The notes beneath the pieces were generated by a model that was given only the letters and a program-made list of their open reading frames with translations, was not told the DNA's origin and made no database searches. From an uncultured Clostridia bacterium (GTDB taxonomy: Bacteria; Bacillota; Clostridia; Oscillospirales; Oscillospiraceae), in the NCBI GenBank assembly GCA_938023775.1, contig CALJDB010000250.1, positions 1-9,884 on the forward strand: 9,884 nucleotides of DNA. The letters run 5' to 3'. The stretch's first letter is position 1, and each line of letters opens with the position of its first letter. Made by a program: the position numbers and the translations under genes. Positions 5,907 through 9,884 of this stretch are shown here, piece after piece.

Positions 5907-7094
5907 ATGTATAAAAGAGCGGAATATCAAGTAATTACAAGGCGTCTGAAGGAGCCGCGACGCTTTGTTCAGGTTGTAATGGGTCCTCGCCAAGTCGGGA
6001 AATCCACTGTCGTGAAGCAGGTATTGAAGGATTTGGATGCTCCGTATATGTTTTATTCGGCGGATAATGTTCCGGCGACTAACGGCGGCTGGATATCGAA
6101 TTGCTGGGCTGCTGTGCGTTCGCTCATGAGCAGTAACGGATGGAAAAGTGTTGTTTTGGTCATTGACGAGATACAGAAAATCGCTAATTGGAGCGAGGTG
6201 GTCAAGAAGGAGTGGGATGATGACACTTTCTACGACCGCGATATAAGGGTGCTTCTGTTGGGCAGCAGTCGAGTATTGTTGGGAAGGGGGCTTTCGGAGT
6301 CTTTGGCGGGGCGTTTCGAGGAGATTCGTATGAGTCATTGGAGTTTTCGGGAGATGAATGACTGTTTTGGGGTGACGCTTGACCAATATATATATTACGG
6401 AGGCTACCCGGGTGCTGCTTTTTTGTATGACGATCTCGACCGCTTCAGGCAGTATATCCAATCTTCTATTATCGATGCCACCATTAATAAGGATATCTTA
6501 ATGGATACTCCGATAAGCAAGCCGGCATTGTTGCGCCAGACTTTCGAGCTTGGCGCTGCATATTCGGGTAATTTATTGTCACTGAACAAGATGCTTGGGA
6601 TGTTGCAGGATGCCGGCAATGCGGCGACTTTGGCCGGGTATATTAATCTGCTGAACGAGAGCGGTTTGCTGTGCGGTCTTCAGAAGTTCGGTGTCGATAT
6701 GGCAAGGCGTAGGGCAAGTATCCCGAAATTGCAGGTGTATAACAACGCGCTGAAGACTTTGTATAGTCCTCTGTCTTTCGAGCAGGCTATCGCCGACCGC
6801 AAGGCCTGGGGGCATATCTTTGAGTCGGGGGTGGGAGCTTATCTGATTTGTCAGGCTTTTGCGGGGCGTTTCGAGGTGTTTTATTGGCGCGAGAAAAATG
6901 ATGAGGTGGATTTTGTGCTGCGCAAGAATGAGGTTGTTGTGGCTATTGAGGTCAAGAGTAATGCCGAAAAGTGTACGACCGGCCTGGATAAATTCCGTAG
7001 ATGTTTTAATCCGCAGGCGGCTTTTGTGGTTGGAGATGGTGGCATCGGCGCTGAGGAGTTCTTTTCGATGGATCTCAACGGACTGCTAAGATAA
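5907..7094 (+). CDS. DUF4143-type AAA ATPase with PD-(D/E)XK-like C-terminus
   Basis: The 395-residue protein starts at ATG 5907 (MYKRAEYQVITRRL), the usual N-terminus of this family. An in-frame ATG at 5880 falls inside the upstream repeat and is rejected. Walker A GPRQVGKST is at 26-34. Walker B VLVIDEIQ is at 83-90 with D87-E88, and the GSS...LAGRFEEI sensor-type region follows near 115-135. The C-terminal DUF4143 part shows the PD-(D/E)XK nuclease-like pattern D335 with E348-V-K350 (EVDFVL...AIEVKS). The family is widespread and often acquired laterally; its cellular role is not established, and nuclease activity is inferred from the motif only. No SD precedes the start, as is normal in Bacteroidetes. 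Base composition is clearly less GC-rich than the left block. The next gene is convergent. Confidence 0.85.
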   Translation: MYKRAEYQVITRRLKEPRRFVQVVMGPRQVGKSTVVKQVLKDLDAPYMFYSADNVPATNGGWISNCWAAVRSLMSSNGWKSVVLVIDEIQKIANWSEVVKKEWDDDTFYDRDIRVLLLGSSRVLLGRGLSESLAGRFEEIRMSHWSFREMNDCFGVTLDQYIYYGGYPGAAFLYDDLDRFRQYIQSSIIDATINKDILMDTPISKPALLRQTFELGAAYSGNLLSLNKMLGMLQDAGNAATLAGYINLLNESGLLCGLQKFGVDMARRRASIPKLQVYNNALKTLYSPLSFEQAIADRKAWGHIFESGVGAYLICQAFAGRFEVFYWREKNDEVDFVLRKNEVVVAIEVKSNAEKCTTGLDKFRRCFNPQAAFVVGDGGIGAEEFFSMDLNGLLR

Positions 7095-7118
7095 TGTGGA
7101 ATTAGGCTGCGCAGTGGG
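7093..7118 (+). repeat. 26-nt dispersed repeat, copy 1
   Basis: This segment overlaps the last two bases of the ATPase stop codon and matches 9483-9508 at 24 of 26 positions, in the same orientation. The invariant part is AATGTGGAAT, two variable bases, then GGCTGCGCAGTGGG. Both copies sit next to a gene boundary, which suggests a dispersed intergenic repeat of the right-hand genome. Confidence 0.75.
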
Positions 7119-7131
7119 TGATAAGGGTATT

Positions 7132-7190
7132 ATGGGAATTATGAGGGCGATGGGAATTATGGGAGTGATGCATTGCTCCCATTATTTCCA
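7132..7190. repeat. Tandem ATGGGAATTATG units running into a long hairpin between convergent genes
   Basis: ATGGGAATTATG occurs at 7132-7143 and again at 7150-7161 (18-nt period). From 7151 to 7190 the sequence folds on itself about a centre at 7170/7171. The arms pair along nearly 20 bases with one T-T mismatch (7158/7183) and a few G-T wobbles. The centre GGGAGTGATGCATTGCTCYC recurs at 8422-8441. It lies between the ATPase stop and the acyltransferase stop, where a bidirectional terminator could sit, but there is no T run on either side. A Rho-type or structural role, or a repeat element, is as likely. The rest of 7095-7211 holds no gene. Confidence 0.65.
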
Positions 7191-7196
7191 CCAACC

Positions 7197-7241
7197 TTGC
7201 TCTTATTGCTCTTATTGTTTCTGCTGCTGTTGCTGTTGTTG
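7197..7241 (-). repeat. Short tandem repeats at the 3' end of the acyltransferase gene
   Basis: On the plus strand TTGCTCTTA is repeated exactly at 7197-7205 and 7206-7214, spanning the stop codon of the minus-strand gene. It is followed by a CTG/TTG codon run at 7221-7241, read on the minus strand as seven glutamines (CAG/CAA). Tracts like these slip during replication, so the protein tail length and stop position may vary between strains. Confidence 0.8.
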
Positions 7242-8333
7242 CTTTGGACTGATGGTGTTGTAGTTGCCGCAGATGAGGCGGGCTGTCAGAGGGCTGCGGC
7301 TGAGCAGGTACTCGGCGGCGAGGGTGACGGCGATGATGCAGGCTGCGACGGCGCCGGCGATGACTGCCAGGGGCACTATGGAGAGGGCCATGTCGCGTGC
7401 CGGCTGTTGCAGGAAGGTCAGGGGGAATAGGAAGAAGTAGTGTAACAGGTATATGGCCAGTGATTTACGCCCGAGGTATTCCCATATTACGGCTAAGCGT
7501 CCGGGGCGTGTGCGTCCGGGGGCGTAGGCGGTTTCGGACCATGGTACGGCGATGTTCATGGCTACGATGGCGAGAGCCAATTGGAAGAGCATTTTGGCTG
7601 TGGGGACGATGAAGGGTATGTTTTCGAGGGCGGGGATGCGCCAGGGCCATACGGCGATGAAGAATAGGGGGATGCCGGCGAGTATGGCGAGGGTGACGGC
7701 TCGTGGGTTGGCTATCAGGCGCATGAAGTCGTCTTGGTGTTGTCGGGCGATGGCTCCGGCCATGAATATGGGGAGGAATTGGAGGATGAGCAGGGCGGAG
7801 GTGATGCCGATGTATTTGATAGGTACAAAGTGCGCTATAACAGCGTATAGGGCGAGGCTGATGGCGATGGAGGCGGTGATGGCGAGTACGGGGCGTCTCC
7901 GCCGCAGTATCACGGGGGCAAGCAGGGCGTAGAGGGCCATGATGACGAAGAGTACGGGGGTGAACCAGTATCCGTTTTTGTATTCGCTTGTCCATAGTCC
8001 TTCAAAGCCGGGTGCCATGGGTGAGCGCAGTCCGCTGTAGGGGAATTGTAGCACCCAGAGCGTGGAGACTATGACCATGGGGACAATGAGTTGCAAGGCG
8101 CGGCGGCGCAGGTCGGGACGACGTATGCGGCCGTCGGCTGTGGCTTTGTAGGTGAACCATCCGCTGATGAAGAAGAAGATGGGCATGTGTACTTCGCCGA
8201 TGATTTTGAAGATGGTGGCGGCGTCGATGTCGCGTATGCAGATGGTCAGGACGTGTCCCATCACCACCATGAATATGGCGATGCCTTTGAGAAGGTCCAT
8301 GTAATGCATCCGCGGCTTATTTTCTTTGGCCAT
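7212..8333 (-). CDS. Acyltransferase family 3 membrane protein
   Basis: The 373-residue protein is built of about ten hydrophobic membrane segments. The N-terminus reads YMDLLKGIAIFMVVMGHVL; its histidine (H27) in the first membrane segment is the residue conserved across Acyltransferase_3 proteins. PIFFFISGWFTYK and the late YLLHYFFLFPL also fit this family. Relatives O-acylate surface sugars such as capsule, LPS or glycans at the inner membrane, or act as fucose acetylase-like enzymes; the acceptor cannot be read here. The start MAKENKPRMHY has no SD, as for other genes in this half. The last residues are glutamine- and lysine-rich (PKQQQQQQQKQ), apparently from a simple-repeat tract, and probably lie outside the catalytic domain. 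It follows argC on the same strand with a 149-base gap, so co-transcription is possible but not shown. Confidence 0.85.
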   Translation of the reverse strand: MAKENKPRMHYMDLLKGIAIFMVVMGHVLTICIRDIDAATIFKIIGEVHMPIFFFISGWFTYKATADGRIRRPDLRRRALQLIVPMVIVSTLWVLQFPYSGLRSPMAPGFEGLWTSEYKNGYWFTPVLFVIMALYALLAPVILRRRRPVLAITASIAISLALYAVIAHFVPIKYIGITSALLILQFLPIFMAGAIARQHQDDFMRLIANPRAVTLAILAGIPLFFIAVWPWRIPALENIPFIVPTAKMLFQLALAIVAMNIAVPWSETAYAPGRTRPGRLAVIWEYLGRKSLAIYLLHYFFLFPLTFLQQPARDMALSIVPLAVIAGAVAACIIAVTLAAEYLLSRSPLTARLICGNYNTISPKQQQQQQQKQ

Positions 8334-8482
8334 AATGGTTATAGTGGGAATAGTGGGAGCGATGGCGGTGGGAATGCCGGGAGTGAATAGGAGTTATGGG
8401 TGCGATGGCGATGGAAATGCCGGGAGTGATGCATTGCTCTCATTTTTTCCCATAGTTCCCATAATTCTTATGAGGTTTGGTT
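8334..8482. repeat. Repeat-rich spacer between argC and the acyltransferase gene
   Basis: This 149-base spacer has no credible ORF. It is made of variants of G-rich GTGGGAATRGTGGGAGCGATGG-like units (8346-8425) and a second copy of the palindromic core, at 8422-8444, matching 7161-7184 at most positions. In addition ATAGGAGTTATGGG (8387-8400) can pair with CCCATAATTCTTAT (8458-8471) with few mismatches, enclosing that core in a larger stem. The acyltransferase gene is therefore bracketed by two same-orientation copies of the element. It would be transcribed as part of the argC-acyltransferase RNA if they are one unit. I see no clear promoter or intrinsic terminator. Confidence 0.6.
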
Positions 8483-9451
8483 TCAGAATGCGGAGGGCTT
8501 GAGGTTGAGGCCTACGCGTTCGTGGAGACCGAAGAGGAGGTTGAGGTTATGGACGGCTGTGCCGGAAGCTCCTTTGAGGAGGTTGTCTATGACGGAGGTT
8601 ACGAGTAGTCGGTCGCCTATTCGGTCGAGGTGGAGTATGCACTTGTTGGTGTTGACGACGTCTTTGAGGTCGGGCGTTTTATCGGTGACGAAGGTGAAGT
8701 TGTGGTCGCTGTAGTAGTCTTCGTAAAGTTCGCGCAGGTGTTCGAGCGATATTTTGCAGTCCAGATATAGTGCGGCCAGTATTCCGCGCGAGAAGCATCC
8801 GCGCATGGGGATGAATTCTATGGGGGCATTGAAGCTGGATTGTAGTTGTGAGAGTGTCCGGCGTATTTCGGTCAGGTGGGGGTGCTGGAAGGGTTTGTAT
8901 ATGGATACATTGTCGTTGCGCCACGAGTAGTTGGCGGTGGGACCCGGTTTGATTTCGTCGGTGCTTCCGATGATGGCGGTAGCGTGTACTGTGCTGTTTA
9001 TCAGCAGGTTCTTGGCCAGCGGCAGGAGTGCCGGCAGTATGGCTGAGGCGAAGCTCCCGGGGTTGGCGACGTGTCGTGCGCCGCGGACTATGCGTTTGCG
9101 GTTGAGCTCGGGCAGTCCGTATACGAAGTCGTGTGTTCCGTCTTCGATGCGGTGGTCGTCGCTGAGGTCGATGATGCGTGTGTCTTCGGGCACGGGGTGC
9201 TCGGCCAGAAATCGGCGTGTGGTTCCGTGCGGGGTGCAGCAGAATATGCAGTCTATGTCCGTGTAGTCCACGGTGGATGTGAATCGCAGGTCTGTCTCGC
9301 CGATGAGTCCGTGGTGGATGTCGGTGACGGGGTGTCCGGCGTTGTCCGAGGAGTATATCCATTGGAGTTGGACGTCCGGATGGTTGAGCAGCAGTCGTAT
9401 GAGTTCGCCGGTGGAGTATTCGGCGCTGCCTATGATTGCGGTGTTTATCAT
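8483..9451 (-). CDS. ArgC-like N-acetyl-gamma-glutamyl-phosphate reductase with altered active site
   Basis: The 322-residue protein aligns over its full length with ArgC of the Bacteroidales type. It has an N-terminal NAD(P)-binding domain (IIGSAEYSTGELIRLL), VYGLPELNR, VANPG, YSWRNDNVSIYKPF, VVNTNKCILHL, and the C-terminal NLLKGASGTAVHNLNLLFGL and LKPSAF. ArgC reduces an acylglutamyl phosphate to the semialdehyde in arginine synthesis through a thioester on the Cys of NPGC. Here that residue is Ser133 (codon AGC at 9055-9053, one base from TGC). The glycine-rich loop has Glu11 where Gly is usual (GxxGY), and the GSTGAG loop is GSTDE (162-166). H190 and H192 of the HxH segment remain. The frame is intact with conserved length, so it is a possible pseudoenzyme or changed-function paralogue rather than an obvious pseudogene. 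argG and argD, usual Bacteroidales neighbours, are not beside it. Confidence 0.85.
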   Translation of the reverse strand: MINTAIIGSAEYSTGELIRLLLNHPDVQLQWIYSSDNAGHPVTDIHHGLIGETDLRFTSTVDYTDIDCIFCCTPHGTTRRFLAEHPVPEDTRIIDLSDDHRIEDGTHDFVYGLPELNRKRIVRGARHVANPGSFASAILPALLPLAKNLLINSTVHATAIIGSTDEIKPGPTANYSWRNDNVSIYKPFQHPHLTEIRRTLSQLQSSFNAPIEFIPMRGCFSRGILAALYLDCKISLEHLRELYEDYYSDHNFTFVTDKTPDLKDVVNTNKCILHLDRIGDRLLVTSVIDNLLKGASGTAVHNLNLLFGLHERVGLNLKPSAF

Positions 9452-9512
9452 TTAGGGTAATGTGGAATGATGTGGAATTTGGAATGTGGAATAGGGCTGC
9501 GCAGTGGGAACT
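9452..9512. repeat. TGTGGAAT repeats and copy 2 of the 26-nt element upstream of argC
   Basis: TGTGGAAT occurs at 9461-9468, 9471-9478 and 9485-9492, and also at 7095-7102 after the ATPase gene. The 26-nt dispersed repeat lies at 9483-9508, 24 of 26 identical to 7093-7118. The segment lies in the argC 5' flank. No TAnnTTTG promoter for argC is evident here. The composition changes sharply just after this block. Confidence 0.7.
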
Positions 9513-9699
9513 ATGGGAAGAAAGAAAGTGCCTTACAAACCTTCTGATAGATCAAGCTGAAAAGTGGAGCGCATCAGATTTGAGAGAAAAGGCAATCGCC
9601 ATGATCGGGGAAAAAGAGTATCTAAGAAGAAAGATCGCCAAAGGGTACAATCTTTGGGATGCTGATAAAAAATTACTTGATGAAATTCTAAAAAAATAA
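9484..9699 (+). CDS. Small basic protein, probably missing its natural 5' end
   Basis: The coding-like part is about 50 residues (DQAEKWSASDLREKAIAM, then a Lys/Glu-rich end with GYNLWDADKKLLDEILKK), predicted to be mostly helical. I do not recognise the family; the style resembles small phage or plasmid proteins. In-frame ATGs exist at 9436, 9460 and 9484, but all lie in the TGTGGAAT repeats and give a composition unlike the rest (MWNRAAQWELWEERKCLTN). The next in-frame ATG, 9601, would remove conserved-looking sequence. The natural start may therefore have been lost at a boundary near 9510. 9484 is given as the latest available ATG before the coding-like part. No SD is visible. The next small ORF follows after three bases. 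Confidence 0.5.
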   Translation: MWNRAAQWELWEERKCLTNLLIDQAEKWSASDLREKAIAMIGEKEYLRRKIAKGYNLWDADKKLLDEILKK

Positions 9700-9702
9700 A
9701 CT

Positions 9703-9843
9703 ATGAAACGATACTTCATAAACGGAAAAGAAATTAGCGAACAAGAAGCAAAAGCTATTGAAGCAAGAAACAAAGAATACATAAACAGTAACGACATTTC
9801 GCTTTGGGCTAAATGTAAGTTTATAACAGTTATCAATAAATAA
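9703..9843 (+). CDS. Small 46-residue hypothetical protein
   Basis: ATG 9703 opens a 46-codon frame ending TAA 9841-9843, followed at once by a second TAA. The protein (MKRYFINGKEISEQEAKAIE..., ending KFITVINK) is Lys/Glu-rich and soluble. The MKxYFxNGKEISEQEAKxI opening is reminiscent of short proteins in Bacteroidetes phages and integrated elements; this is from memory and unverified. It starts three bases after the preceding ORF, so the two probably share a transcript. Codon use is A-rich like its neighbour and unlike argC. No function can be assigned. Confidence 0.55.
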   Translation: MKRYFINGKEISEQEAKAIEARNKEYINSNDISLWAKCKFITVINK

Positions 9844-9849
9844 TAACCA

Positions 9850-9867
9850 GTGGAGCTAAAGCCCCAC
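9850..9867 (+). other. Small hairpin after the last ORF
   Basis: GTGGAGC (9850-9856) and GCCCCAC (9861-9867) pair with one A-C mismatch around TAAA. There is no T run, so it is only a weak candidate for a terminator or for a leader of a gene beginning at ATG 9871 and running off the window. Confidence 0.3.
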
Positions 9868-9884
9868 ATAATGCAACATCGGAT

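Noticed and set aside
5826..6461. 211-codon minus-strand frame covering the ATPase start and upstream repeats
   Set aside because: Low-complexity product without a recognisable domain; it overlaps the Walker A region of the real gene and would read through the promoter and operator-like repeats.
7151..7190. Intrinsic bidirectional terminator between the convergent genes
   Set aside because: The stem is strong but neither side has a T run, so only the hairpin is claimed.
7173..7430. Plus-strand frame beginning with a long leucine run (possible membrane peptide)
   Set aside because: The leucines are the antisense of the CAG/CAA glutamine tract in the acyltransferase gene; the rest is shadow sequence.
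9552..9869. 105-codon hydrophobic minus-strand frame in the A-rich tail
   Set aside because: Its hydrophobicity is what the antisense of Lys/Glu-rich codons gives. The two plus-strand small ORFs have better composition and tandem spacing, though this cannot be fully excluded.

Overview
The window reads as two unrelated genome styles joined near position 5,815-5,850. Positions 1-5,813 are very GC-rich and every gene lies on the plus strand. They have strong AAGGAGG-type ribosome binding sites, C/G-ending codons, a consensus sigma-A promoter and a classic intrinsic terminator. This is the style of a gut Clostridia (Oscillospiraceae-like) chromosome. Positions from about 5,834 on have lower GC and mixed codon use. 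Their gene starts lack Shine-Dalgarno motifs, there is a TAnnTTTG promoter element, and the protein sequences (DUF4143 ATPase, ArgC) resemble Bacteroidales families. Taxonomy here is inference from style and from remembered family sequences; no database was searched.

Left block: a folded leader (15-105) precedes a compact run of comM/yifB-type AAA+ ATPase, a proline-linker lipoprotein, thiI (tRNA 4-thiouridine synthase, no rhodanese domain) and cinA. Gaps are short and thiI overlaps cinA by 4 nt. A near-consensus promoter that begins inside the cinA stop codon then drives a phosphoribosyltransferase gene, which ends in a strong terminator (5,690-5,723). After that come a possible weak promoter, a ribosome binding site and a GTG start (5,814) of a gene that is lost after a few codons.

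Right block: a DUF4143-type ATPase on the plus strand has a repeat- and palindrome-rich upstream region. It converges on a minus-strand pair, argC followed by an integral-membrane acyltransferase. The ArgC keeps the whole family fold but has Ser instead of the catalytic Cys and two further active-site changes. The acyltransferase ends in a glutamine-rich tail and sits between two direct copies of a palindromic element. A 26-nt repeat occurs right after the ATPase gene and again upstream of argC.

From about 9,510 the sequence becomes A-rich and carries two small plus-strand ORFs of mobile-element or phage style, the first apparently without its natural 5' end. This may be a second boundary.

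The most useful points for a second look are the junction near 5,830, the active-site-substituted ArgC, the folded leader with a possible loop-loop contact, and the dispersed repeats. No CRISPR array, tRNA, rRNA, transposase or recognisable defence operon is visible.
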